A stretch of 64,000 bases of DNA, taken from Paenibacillus sp. FSL R5-0766 (GTDB lineage Bacteria > Bacillota > Bacilli > Paenibacillales > Paenibacillaceae). Positions within the stretch are counted from its first letter, which is position 1, and the number at the start of each line of letters is the position of its first letter. The notes below the pieces were generated by a model. It worked only from the letters and a program-made list of their open reading frames with translations. It searched no databases and was not told the origin of the DNA. Made by a program: the position numbers and the translations under genes. The stretch lies in contig NZ_CP150227.1 of the NCBI RefSeq assembly GCF_037971845.1, positions 2,356,001 through 2,420,000 on the forward strand, written 5' to 3'. Shown here in pieces: positions 56,420 through 64,000 of the stretch.

Positions 56420-57411
56420 AAATCGTCATTGATGCCATGGGAGGCGACAATGCACCTGCATCAACGGTAGAAGGTGCGATTGCCGCAGCCACTGAGTGGG
56501 CGGATACACAGATCGTCCTGATCGGCGATGAAGCCAAGCTGGAGCCTCTTTTGAGTCAGTCAGGTGTGAGACCTGCCAATCTTACGGTCCGGCACGCTTC
56601 CGAAGTTATTGGCTCGGATGATGAACCCGTCAAAGCAGTGCGTCGCAAGAAGGATGCCTCCATGGTGGTCGCAGGTCGCATGCTGAAAGAGGGCGAAGCG
56701 GACGCGATGATCTCGGCGGGCAATACCGGAGCGCTGATGACAGCGGGATTGCTTGTTGTAGGTCGCATGGAAGGTATTGAACGTCCGGCGCTTGCGCCTA
56801 TGATTCCAACAATTGATGATGTAGGTGTACTTGCGCTGGATCTGGGAGCGAATATGGATGCCAAACCGGAGCACCTTGCACAATATGGCCTGATGGGCAG
56901 TTTGTATAGGCAAAAAGTACAGGGCATTGAGTCCCCACGAGTGGGCTTGCTCAATGTAGGAACAGAGCCAGGCAAGGGAAATGAGTTAACCAAACATGCA
57001 TATCCTTTACTGGAACAACTCCCAATTCGGTTTGTCGGTAATGTTGAGGCACGTGATGTGCTGACTGGTGCTTGCGATGTGCTTGTATGTGACGGTTTTG
57101 CAGGGAATATCCTGCTGAAGTCGCTTGAAGGCACAGCAGGTGCCATTTTCGCCTTGCTTAAGGAACAATTTTCATCTTCTCTTAAAAGTAAACTGGCTGC
57201 GGCTGTACTGATGCCTGAGCTGCGTGGTTTGAAACGAAAGCTGGATTATACGGAGCATGGCGGAGCGCCACTTCTTGGTTTGAGTAGACTGGTTGTGAAA
57301 AGTCATGGATCTGCTGATGGCAATGCCATCAAAAATGCTGTGCGCCAGGCTCGGATTGCAGTGCAGAATCAGCTGGTAGAGAGCATATCTAAGGAAATTA
57401 GCGGGAAGTGA
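56416..57411 (+). CDS. plsX: Phosphate acyltransferase PlsX
   Basis: The 331-residue enzyme makes acyl-phosphate from acyl-ACP for phospholipid synthesis. Typical segments are the N-terminal KIVIDAMGGDNAP, MISAGNTGALMTAG, LALDLGANMDAKPEHLAQY, LLNVGTEPGKGNELTK and DGFAGNILLKSLEG. GAAGGAGG precedes the ATG, which overlaps the fapR stop. Confidence 0.97.
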   Translation: MKIVIDAMGGDNAPASTVEGAIAAATEWADTQIVLIGDEAKLEPLLSQSGVRPANLTVRHASEVIGSDDEPVKAVRRKKDASMVVAGRMLKEGEADAMISAGNTGALMTAGLLVVGRMEGIERPALAPMIPTIDDVGVLALDLGANMDAKPEHLAQYGLMGSLYRQKVQGIESPRVGLLNVGTEPGKGNELTKHAYPLLEQLPIRFVGNVEARDVLTGACDVLVCDGFAGNILLKSLEGTAGAIFALLKEQFSSSLKSKLAAAVLMPELRGLKRKLDYTEHGGAPLLGLSRLVVKSHGSADGNAIKNAVRQARIAVQNQLVESISKEISGK

Positions 57412-57419
57412 GTGACGAT

Positions 57420-58409
57420 ATGAATAATTTGCGCCCAGTAGGGGTTATTGGTACAGGGAAATATGTGCCTGAGAAAATTTTGACAAATAGCGATCTGGAG
57501 AAAATGGTCGATACCAATGACGAGTGGATCGTCAGTCGTACAGGAATCAAAGAGCGTCACATCGCTGCACCCGATCAGGCAACTTCTGATCTGGCATACG
57601 AAGCGGCTATTAAAGCCCTTGAATCTGCAGGCATGACAGGCAGTGATCTAGACCTGATTATTGTTGCAACCATTACCCCGGATTCTTCGTTCCCATCGAC
57701 AGCCTGCATCTTGCAGGACAAATTGGGTGCAAAAGGTGCCGCGGCGTTTGATCTGTCGGCTGCTTGTTCCGGATTTGTATACGGTTTGGCTAGTGCTACG
57801 AGCTTCATCCAAAGCGGTATGTACAACAATGCACTTGTTATTGGTGCGGACTGCTTGTCTCGTATTACGGATTATACAGACCGTAACACATGTGTCCTCT
57901 TTGGTGATGGAGCAGGCGCGGTAGTCGTTGGTGAAGTTCCGGAAGGTCGCGGATTCAAAGCATTCGATCTCGGTGCCGAAGGTTCTGGCGGTAGTCTTCT
58001 TCAGATGGAAGGCGGCGGTTCCCGTCTGCCTGCTTCCGCAGAGACCGTTGAAAATAAAAAACATTACATCTACATGAACGGTCGTGAAGTGTTCAAGTTT
58101 GCGGTACGTGTCATGGGGACGGCTACCATTGAGGTATTACGCAAGGCTGGTATGGAGCGTACGGATGTGGATCTGTTTGTTCCTCACCAAGCGAATATTC
58201 GGATTATCCAATCTGCGATGCAACGACTTGAACTTCCTGAAGAAAAGGTTGTAGTCAACGTGGATAAGTATGCAAACACATCAGCTGCTTCCATCCCGCT
58301 TGCTCTGGTAGAAGCTGCGGAGGAAGGTCGCATGAAAGCCGGAGATACCGTCCTGATGGTTGGATTCGGTGGCGGTTTGACATGGGGTGCATCGGTACTC
58401 GTTTGGTAA
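57420..58409 (+). CDS. fabH: 3-oxoacyl-ACP synthase III
   Basis: This enzyme of 329 residues starts fatty-acid synthesis by condensing an acyl-CoA primer (branched in Bacillales) with malonyl-ACP. The triad is Cys116 in DLSAACSGFVYGL, His in PHQANIRI and Asn in KYANTSAASIP; NDEWIVSRTGIKERHIA binds CoA. I prefer ATG 57420, nine bases after GGAAG; GTG 57408, overlapping plsX by four, would add four residues. In B. subtilis fabH genes lie outside this operon; here one is inside it. Confidence 0.96.
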   Translation: MNNLRPVGVIGTGKYVPEKILTNSDLEKMVDTNDEWIVSRTGIKERHIAAPDQATSDLAYEAAIKALESAGMTGSDLDLIIVATITPDSSFPSTACILQDKLGAKGAAAFDLSAACSGFVYGLASATSFIQSGMYNNALVIGADCLSRITDYTDRNTCVLFGDGAGAVVVGEVPEGRGFKAFDLGAEGSGGSLLQMEGGGSRLPASAETVENKKHYIYMNGREVFKFAVRVMGTATIEVLRKAGMERTDVDLFVPHQANIRIIQSAMQRLELPEEKVVVNVDKYANTSAASIPLALVEAAEEGRMKAGDTVLMVGFGGGLTWGASVLVW

Positions 58410-58434
58410 AATAGACATCTGGGAGATGAATGAG

Positions 58435-59367
58435 ATGGGTAAAATAGCATTTGTATTTCCCGGACAGGGATCACAGGCTGTAGGCATGGCTAAGGACGCG
58501 TATGAGTCTGTGCCTGCGGCAACCGAAATTTTTCGCACAGCAGATGAAACATTGGGTTTCTCGCTGAGCAACCTTGTATTTGAAGGACCGGAGACCGAGT
58601 TGAAACAGACATCAAATACACAACCGGCTCTGTTGACAGCAAGTATTGCCTTGCTTGAAGCTTTCAAAGAAAAAGGAATTCAGCCTGACTATACGGCTGG
58701 ACACAGCCTGGGAGAATACAGTGCACTGGTGGCAGCGGGCGTTCTTTCGTTTGCTGACGCAGTGAGCACTGTGCGGGCACGTGGTCAGTATATGGAACAG
58801 GCAGTACCGGGTGGACAAGGAGCGATGGCTGCTGTGTTGGGTGCGGATCGGGAAGCGCTGGGGGTGCTTTGCCGTGACGTATCTGAAAGTGGTCATGCGG
58901 TTGAACTTGCCAACATGAATTGTCCGGGACAAATCGTCATTTCTGGTGTGAAAGAAGGCGTAGCTGCTGTCTCGGAACGAGTGAAGGAAGCAGGCGGTAA
59001 ACGCGCCATTGCATTGGAAGTAAGCGGTCCGTTCCACTCTTCATTGATGAAGGGTGCAGCTGAGAAGCTGGCAGAGAAACTGAAAAACGTTACGTTCTCA
59101 CCGGCAACGGTCCCTGTAGTCGTTAATGTGACTGCAAGACCTGCAGAGGATGGACAGGTTCAGGATTTGTTGACAGCTCAGGTCTATTCTCCTGTATTAT
59201 GGGAAGACAGTGTGACATGGCTTATTGAGCAAGGCGTGGATACGTTCATCGAGATTGGATCTGGCAGTGTATTGACCGGTTTGATTAAAAAAACAGATAA
59301 AACCGTAAAATTGTACAATGTGAACAGTCTTGAAACGCTCGAAGTAACGGCAAGTGCGTTGAAGTGA
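58435..59367 (+). CDS. fabD: Malonyl-CoA:ACP transacylase
   Basis: The protein of 310 residues transfers malonyl from CoA to ACP. It has IAFVFPGQGSQAVGMAKD at the start, the active-site GHSLGEYSALVAAG, Arg in VRARGQYMEQAVP and His in VSGPFHSSLM. I choose ATG 58435, with GGGAG upstream. It sits 25 bases after fabH. Confidence 0.97.
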   Translation: MGKIAFVFPGQGSQAVGMAKDAYESVPAATEIFRTADETLGFSLSNLVFEGPETELKQTSNTQPALLTASIALLEAFKEKGIQPDYTAGHSLGEYSALVAAGVLSFADAVSTVRARGQYMEQAVPGGQGAMAAVLGADREALGVLCRDVSESGHAVELANMNCPGQIVISGVKEGVAAVSERVKEAGGKRAIALEVSGPFHSSLMKGAAEKLAEKLKNVTFSPATVPVVVNVTARPAEDGQVQDLLTAQVYSPVLWEDSVTWLIEQGVDTFIEIGSGSVLTGLIKKTDKTVKLYNVNSLETLEVTASALK

Positions 59368-59404
59368 TTAGCAGGGATTAGATTTGGGGAAAGGAGGAAT
59401 GATT

Positions 59405-60154
59405 ATGTCTAAACCATTAGAAGGTAAAAATGCACTCGTTACCGGGGCATCCCGGGGCATTGGGCGCAGTATTGCACTGGCACTTGCAGAAGCTGGAGCG
59501 AACGTAGCCGTGAATTATGCGGGTAGTCAAGCGGCAGCGGAGGAAGTGGCGGAAGCAATTCGTGCCAAAGGAGTCAAGGCGATTACACTTCAAGCCAATG
59601 TTGGCCTGATGGATGAAGCTGAACAAATGGTCAAAGCTACACTCGAAGCATGGGGCAACGTTGATATTCTGGTGAACAATGCCGGTATTACCCGTGATAA
59701 TCTGATCATGCGTATGAAAGAGGAAGAATTCGATCAGGTTATTGAAACCAATCTCAAAGGTGTGTTTAACTGCCTTAAGGCGGTTACACGTCCAATGATG
59801 AAACAACGGTCGGGAAGAATTATCAATATCTCCTCGGTTGTAGGTGTGCTCGGTAATGCTGGACAAGCAAACTATGTTGCTGCCAAAGCAGGCGTCATTG
59901 GCCTGACAAAGGCATCTGCTCGTGAACTGGCTTCTCGTGGAATCACAGTTAACTGTGTTGCACCAGGTTTCATTGAGACAGATATGACAAAAGAGTTGTC
60001 CCAGGAGCTGGTGGACGGTATGCTAAGTGGTATTCCGTTGTCCCGTTTGGGTCAGCCGGATGAAATCGCCGGTGTAGTCACGTTCCTGGCTTCACAGGCT
60101 TCATCTTATATGACAGGGCAGACGCTGCATGTCGATGGTGGCATGTACATGTAA
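59405..60154 (+). CDS. fabG: 3-oxoacyl-ACP reductase
   Basis: The protein of 249 residues is a short-chain dehydrogenase that reduces 3-ketoacyl-ACP with NADPH. Motifs are the cofactor loop [16 protein letters not shown] in [11 protein letters not shown], catalytic Ser in [17 protein letters not shown] and YVAAK. ATG 59405 follows AAAGGAGG by seven bases; ATG 59399 is too close. Confidence 0.97.
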   Translation: MSKPLEGKNALVTGASRGIGRSIALALAEAGANVAVNYAGSQAAAEEVAEAIRAKGVKAITLQANVGLMDEAEQMVKATLEAWGNVDILVNNAGITRDNLIMRMKEEEFDQVIETNLKGVFNCLKAVTRPMMKQRSGRIINISSVVGVLGNAGQANYVAAKAGVIGLTKASARELASRGITVNCVAPGFIETDMTKELSQELVDGMLSGIPLSRLGQPDEIAGVVTFLASQASSYMTGQTLHVDGGMYM

Positions 60155-60178
60155 TTCTTCCCGGACTTGAACAATAGT

Positions 60179-60231
60179 CGGGGAACAGGCGCTGGACGAT
60201 CCGAAATGCCGGAAAAAGGCCGGGTTCCCCG
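60179..60231 (+). promoter_or_regulatory. Stem-loop between fabG and acpP
   Basis: CGGGGAAC pairs perfectly with GTTCCCCG, enclosing a GC-rich loop with a second CCGG/CCGG stem. There is no T-tract. It may stabilise or process the mRNA upstream of acpP. Confidence 0.6.
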
Positions 60232-60306
60232 GCCGGGAGCCGCATATGTCTTCTATGGCATTTTGCCTGCGATTCTCGTATAATACCAAAGAAGGAGGTG
60301 AACCGG

Positions 60307-60540
60307 ATGTCCGATGTATTGGAGCGTGTAAAACGCATCGTCGTCGACCGCTTGGGCGCAGACGAAGCTGAAGTTACACTTGAAGCATCTTTCAAAGAAG
60401 ATTTGGGTGCTGATTCTTTGGATGTAGTGGAATTGGTCATGGAATTGGAAGATGAATTTGATTTGGAAATCTCTGATGAAGATGCAGAAAAAATCACGAC
60501 CGTAGGTGAAGTTGTAAACTACATACAATCTCATACCTAA
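60307..60540 (+). CDS. acpP: Acyl carrier protein
   Basis: The 77-residue acidic protein carries growing acyl chains on a phosphopantetheine arm attached to Ser37 in [18 protein letters not shown]. The ATG follows an ideal AAGGAGGTG. It is bracketed by hairpins on both sides (60179-60231 and 60551-60582), consistent with the need for far more ACP than other operon products. Confidence 0.98.
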   Translation: MSDVLERVKRIVVDRLGADEAEVTLEASFKEDLGADSLDVVELVMELEDEFDLEISDEDAEKITTVGEVVNYIQSHT

Positions 60541-60550
60541 AGTCATTTTT

Positions 60551-60582
60551 AGTCCCGCACATGTTTTCGAACAGGCGGGACT
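60551..60582 (+). promoter_or_regulatory. Stem-loop between acpP and fabF
   Basis: AGTCCCGC pairs perfectly with GCGGGACT, with TGTT/AACA pairing in the loop. The following TCTCATCATT is not a strong T-tract, so it may be a partial terminator or mRNA stabiliser at the acpP 3' end. Confidence 0.65.
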
Positions 60583-60717
60583 TCTCATCATTCATTGGTT
60601 TTTCTCATTCCGCAAGCAACTCTACTCAAGCAGGCCTGTCTTGGTTGAATAGATGTCTGTTTGCGGATATTCCCACAAAATACTTGCGTAATGCAGTCGA
60701 TATAGAGGTGACTCGGT

Positions 60718-61956
60718 TTGAAACAAAGAGTAGTAATTACCGGAATGGGCGTAATGACATCGCTCGGAAAAGATTTGGAAACGTTCTGGGGCAGTTTAAT
60801 GGCAGGAAAGTCCGGAATTTCTCAGATTGAGGCGTTTGATGTTAGTGAATACACGACACAGATTGCAGCCGAGATCAAGAATTTCAACCCGGAAGAATAT
60901 ATGGATCGCAAGGATGCGCGCAAAATGGATCGTTTTGTACAGTTCGCTGTGGCAGCCGGCTTCAAAGCCGTTGAAGACAGTGGTCTGAAAATTAACGAGA
61001 ATATTGATGCAGAGCGTTTCGGTGTATCCATCGGATCAGGAATTGGTGGATTGGGTACGTGGGAGGACCAACATAATGCATTGTTGCAAAAAGGTCCAAA
61101 ACGGGTAAGTCCATTCTTTATTCCCATGATGATCTCCAACATGGCTTCAGGCCAAATGTCCATTTCTCTTGGTGCCAAAGGTCCTAACATTAACGTTGTT
61201 ACGGCTTGTGCAACAGGTACACACTCCATCGGAGATTCCTTCAAGCTGATTGCGAATGGTGATGCAGATGCCATGATCTGTGGTGGTGCGGAAGCAACAA
61301 TCAGACCTACGGGTCTTGCAGGGTTCTGTGCGATGCGCGCAATGTCTACACGTAATGATGATCCTGCGAAGTCCAGCCGTCCTTTTGATACAGAACGTGA
61401 TGGTTTTGTTATGGGCGAAGGCGCTGGTGTTCTGATTCTGGAATCCCTGGAGCATGCTCAAAAACGTGGTGCACGCATTTATGGTGAAGTGATCGGTTAC
61501 GGTCTGACAGGTGATGCACATCACATGACAGAACCAGATCCGGACGGAGCAGCACGTTGTATGAAGATGGCACTTCGTAATGCGGGTATTGAGCCTGAAG
61601 AAGTGGACTACATTAATGCACACGGAACTTCGACGCCTGTAGGCGACAGATCCGAAACGCTTGCAATCAAAAAGGCGTTTGGTGATCATGCGTACAAGCT
61701 CGCCGTGAGTTCCACTAAATCCATGACGGGCCACATGCTTGGCGCTGCTGGTGGTGTAGAAGCGGTTATCTGCGGATTGTCACTGACACATCAGACACTG
61801 GCTCCAACGATTAACCTGGAAAATCAGGACCCGGAATGTGATCTGGATTATGTACCAAATGTTCCACGTCAAACCAAAGTTAATATTGCCATGTCCAATT
61901 CATTTGGATTCGGCGGTCACAATGCCACCATTATTCTCAAAAAATTTGAAGCATAA
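60718..61956 (+). CDS. fabF: 3-oxoacyl-ACP synthase II
   Basis: The 412-residue elongating condensing enzyme starts at TTG 60718, seven bases after GAGGTG. Catalytic residues are Cys in [13 protein letters not shown], His in [12 protein letters not shown] and His in [18 protein letters not shown]. It extends acyl-ACP with malonyl-ACP. It is the last fab gene before rnc. Confidence 0.97.
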   Translation: MKQRVVITGMGVMTSLGKDLETFWGSLMAGKSGISQIEAFDVSEYTTQIAAEIKNFNPEEYMDRKDARKMDRFVQFAVAAGFKAVEDSGLKINENIDAERFGVSIGSGIGGLGTWEDQHNALLQKGPKRVSPFFIPMMISNMASGQMSISLGAKGPNINVVTACATGTHSIGDSFKLIANGDADAMICGGAEATIRPTGLAGFCAMRAMSTRNDDPAKSSRPFDTERDGFVMGEGAGVLILESLEHAQKRGARIYGEVIGYGLTGDAHHMTEPDPDGAARCMKMALRNAGIEPEEVDYINAHGTSTPVGDRSETLAIKKAFGDHAYKLAVSSTKSMTGHMLGAAGGVEAVICGLSLTHQTLAPTINLENQDPECDLDYVPNVPRQTKVNIAMSNSFGFGGHNATIILKKFEA

Positions 61957-61969
61957 GGGGCTAGTTCGT

Positions 61970-62674
61970 TTGAGTGAAGATCTGAAGCAGTTACAACATA
62001 AACTTCAAATCAAATTTGACAACAGGCAGCTTTTAAAACAAGCGTTTACCCATGCTTCTTATGTAAACGAACACCGGTTCAGTCAGCATCAGGACAACGA
62101 GCGTCTGGAGTTTCTGGGCGATGCCGTGCTGGAACTGACTGTATCGGAATACTTGTATCATTTGTATCCTAACCGTCCGGAAGGTGAATTAACTAAGCTG
62201 CGGGCATCCATTGTCTGTGAGCCTTCCCTCGTCAAATTTGCTGAAGCGTTGGGTTTTGGGCAGTATGTACTTCTTGGTAAAGGTGAGGAACTAACTGGAG
62301 GACGAACACGGCCGGCTCTGCTGGCAGATGTGTTTGAATCTTTCATTGGTGCATTGTATCTGGATCAGGGGCTTGCGCCTGTTCGGACATTTCTTGATCA
62401 GCATGTCTTCCCATTAATTGTATTGGGCAGCAAGCTGCAAATGAGTGATTACAAAACGGAACTGCAGGAACTTACTCAGCATCACAATATGGGAGCTTTG
62501 GAATACCGTATCGTTGAGGAACGGGGACCTGCCCATGAACGTGAGTTTGTCTCGGAGGTCCATATGGGTCAAGAAAGGCTTGGCAGAGGTACAGGACGTT
62601 CCAAAAAGGAAGCGGAACAACAGGCTGCATCTGCAGCACTTGATCGACTGAAGCTTCCGGAAGCCGGAGCTTAA
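61970..62674 (+). CDS. rnc: Ribonuclease III
   Basis: The enzyme of 234 residues cleaves double-stranded RNA in rRNA and mRNA processing. It has the signature [20 protein letters not shown] in the N-terminal catalytic domain and a C-terminal double-stranded RNA-binding domain ([11 protein letters not shown] to [17 protein letters not shown]). I choose TTG 61970, nine bases after AAGGGG and 13 bases after the fabF stop. Confidence 0.96.
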   Translation: MSEDLKQLQHKLQIKFDNRQLLKQAFTHASYVNEHRFSQHQDNERLEFLGDAVLELTVSEYLYHLYPNRPEGELTKLRASIVCEPSLVKFAEALGFGQYVLLGKGEELTGGRTRPALLADVFESFIGALYLDQGLAPVRTFLDQHVFPLIVLGSKLQMSDYKTELQELTQHHNMGALEYRIVEERGPAHEREFVSEVHMGQERLGRGTGRSKKEAEQQAASAALDRLKLPEAGA

Positions 62675-62696
62675 CCGATAGCGCATAGACAAACGA

Positions 62697-62768
62697 AGAG
62701 CAAAGAGCAGCCCGCGGGTCCGCCCCGGCGGAAGTAATCGGCCGGACTGCTTTTTGCTCTTTTTTTTG
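62697..62768 (+). terminator. Rho-independent terminator after rnc
   Basis: AGAGCAAAGAGCAG pairs with CTGCTTTTTGCTCT around a GC-rich loop with its own stems, followed by eight T. It separates the lipid operon from smc. Confidence 0.9.
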
Positions 62769-63082
62769 TAAAGAGGTTCAGGGGGAGTTTGCCTGATCGT
62801 TAACTCATAAGTTGAACCTTATTTTACACAAAACGAAGAGTGCAGAACCAATCTGAAGAAGCGAAGCTAAAAGCTTTCTGAAAAAAGCTACATCGGAAGC
62901 ATATGCTCCGCATTTATCAACGGATTTTTCCCTTGGATAAGGGAATCAAGAAAATCTGGGGATAAGAGCGCTCGGAGGATGGTACTGCAATTGGAGTGAT
63001 CATGTGTAATGACAATTGTTCAATTTATTTAGCGCTTGAATGCAATACTTGAAATTTGCAAGAGGAGGTGACGAGAAACCCT
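62769..63082 (+). other. Intergenic region upstream of smc
   Basis: The 314-base AT-rich spacer contains the near-palindrome TGACAATTGTTCA (63008-63020) and ends in AGAGGAGGTG before smc. It should hold an smc promoter because a strong terminator precedes it, but I see no clear pair of hexamers. Confidence 0.45.
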
Positions 63083-64000
63083 ATGTTTTTAAAACGGATT
63101 GAATTGGGTGGATTCAAGTCATTCGCCGACAAAACGGAGATGGAATTCGTTCGAGGCATTACGGCTGTTGTAGGTCCGAACGGAAGTGGCAAGAGTAATA
63201 TATCGGACGGAATTCGCTGGGTTCTGGGGGAACAAAGTGCCAAGTCGCTGCGTGGTGGCAAGATGGAAGATATCATCTTTGCAGGCAGTGACGCACGGAA
63301 AGCCGTTAATTTCGGTGAGGTGTCGCTAACACTCGATAACGAGGATCACGCACTTGCATTGGATTTTGGTGAGGTGACAGTGACTCGTCGTGTACATCGC
63401 AGCGGAGATAGTGAATATTTTATTAACAAGCAATCTTGTCGTTTAAAGGATATCACGGAGTTGTTTATGGATACCGGCATCGGTAAGGAAGCCTACTCGA
63501 TTATTGGACAGGGGCGAATCGAAGAGATTCTGAGTACCCGTTCAGAGGATCGCAGAGGTATCTTTGAAGAAGCTTCAGGTATCGTTAAATATAAATCCCG
63601 CAAGCGGGATGCGACGCGCAAACTGGATGAGACAGAGCAAAATTTGCTGCGGATTCATGATCTGGTGACTGAACTGGAAGATCAGATTGGACCACTAAAG
63701 GAACAATCGGAGAAAGCGATCCACTATAAGGAACTTCGTTCACAGCTCAAATCACAGGAAATTTCCATGTATGTGTACCAGATCGAACAGATCCATGCGT
63801 CCTGGAGTAAGGCAAATGAGCGCCTGCAATCGCTAAAACAGGAAGAGGTTGGACTGGCAGCGATTGTCTCTACGCATGATGCCAAGCTGGAAAATGATCG
63901 GAATGCGCTGCGTATCCTGGAAACAGAGACAGAGCAACTGCAAGCCGCTTTATTGCAGTTCAGTGAAGCGACAGAGAAAAGTGAAGGGCTTGGAGAATTG
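63083..64000 (+). CDS. smc: Chromosome segregation protein SMC, 5' part
   Basis: About 306 residues of the SMC ATPase are visible before the window ends. The N-terminus FLKRIELGGFKSFADKTE is followed by Walker A GPNGSGKSNISDGIRWVLGE, then the Q-loop region YSIIGQGRIEEIL (about residues 145-157), and the start of the first long coiled coil from about residue 165. SMC with ScpA/ScpB organises and separates replicated chromosomes. AGAGGAGGTG precedes ATG 63083. The order rnc-smc is conserved in Bacillales. Confidence 0.97.
   Translation, partial: MFLKRIELGGFKSFADKTEMEFVRGITAVVGPNGSGKSNISDGIRWVLGEQSAKSLRGGKMEDIIFAGSDARKAVNFGEVSLTLDNEDHALALDFGEVTVTRRVHRSGDSEYFINKQSCRLKDITELFMDTGIGKEAYSIIGQGRIEEILSTRSEDRRGIFEEASGIVKYKSRKRDATRKLDETEQNLLRIHDLVTELEDQIGPLKEQSEKAIHYKELRSQLKSQEISMYVYQIEQIHASWSKANERLQSLKQEEVGLAAIVSTHDAKLENDRNALRILETETEQLQAALLQFSEATEKSEGLGEL

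Overview
The window is a contiguous piece of a low-to-mid GC, spore-forming Gram-positive chromosome, most probably a Paenibacillus. Three things point there: the fapR-plsX-fab-acpP-rnc-smc lipid and cell-cycle block, the rsmD/coaD/ylbJ/sepM/tmcAL/ylbN/rpmF block with the sporulation gene ylbJ, and a large plant-polysaccharide utilisation region with a secreted GH74 xyloglucanase carrying X2 and CBM3 modules. Ribosome binding sites are of the strong AGGAGG type, with frequent GTG and TTG starts. No tRNA, rRNA, insertion sequence, prophage or CRISPR array was seen.

Layout. 0-4 kb (minus strand): the 5' part of a nonribosomal peptide synthetase gene running off the left edge, preceded at 46 nt by a chemoreceptor gene. 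4.2-6 kb: rpiA, a GNAT acetyltransferase and a MarR regulator. 6.2-10 kb: a B12-binding protein with the W-x9-EH signature of coenzyme-B12 photoreceptors, next to a soluble hybrid histidine kinase (HisKA-HATPase-REC-Hpt), then an alpha/beta hydrolase. 10-17.3 kb: a methyltransferase, a GNAT, a MarR/MMPL exporter pair with a visible operator, an SGNH esterase and an APH-type kinase. 17.4-20 kb (minus): a TetM-like ribosomal GTPase and a TPR protein. 20.2-24.4 kb: an AraC regulator divergent from uxaB-uxaA (galacturonate pathway). 24.4-26 kb: an AlkZ-like protein and a WYL regulator.

26.3-45.9 kb is a hemicellulose utilisation region. It holds an intracellular GH42 beta-galactosidase divergent from an AraC regulator, two acetyl-esterase-like hydrolases and an SMP-30 lactonase, the secreted GH74 enzyme, a YesM/YesN-type two-component pair, a sugar ABC importer (binding lipoprotein and two permeases, no ATPase) and a GH2 beta-galactosidase. 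CcpA-type cre-like sites lie upstream of uxaB, the first esterase, GH74, the yesN-like gene and the binding protein. The simplest model is extracellular cleavage by GH74, import of oligosaccharides, and intracellular deacetylation and degalactosylation.

46-47.2 kb carries three small genes of unknown function. 47.5-64 kb is core genome: rsmD-coaD, convergent ylbJ, sepM, tmcAL (with a very GC-rich internal patch), a flavohaemoglobin with an FNR-type site placed at -41.5 of a predicted promoter, ylbN-rpmF, the FapR-controlled operon fapR-plsX-fabH-fabD-fabG-acpP-fabF-rnc, and the 5' part of smc.

No wholly new system can be proven from sequence alone. The best candidates for follow-up are the B12 light-sensor-like protein paired with an input-less hybrid kinase, the TetM-like protein with a rewritten tip loop, and the GC-rich patch in tmcAL.
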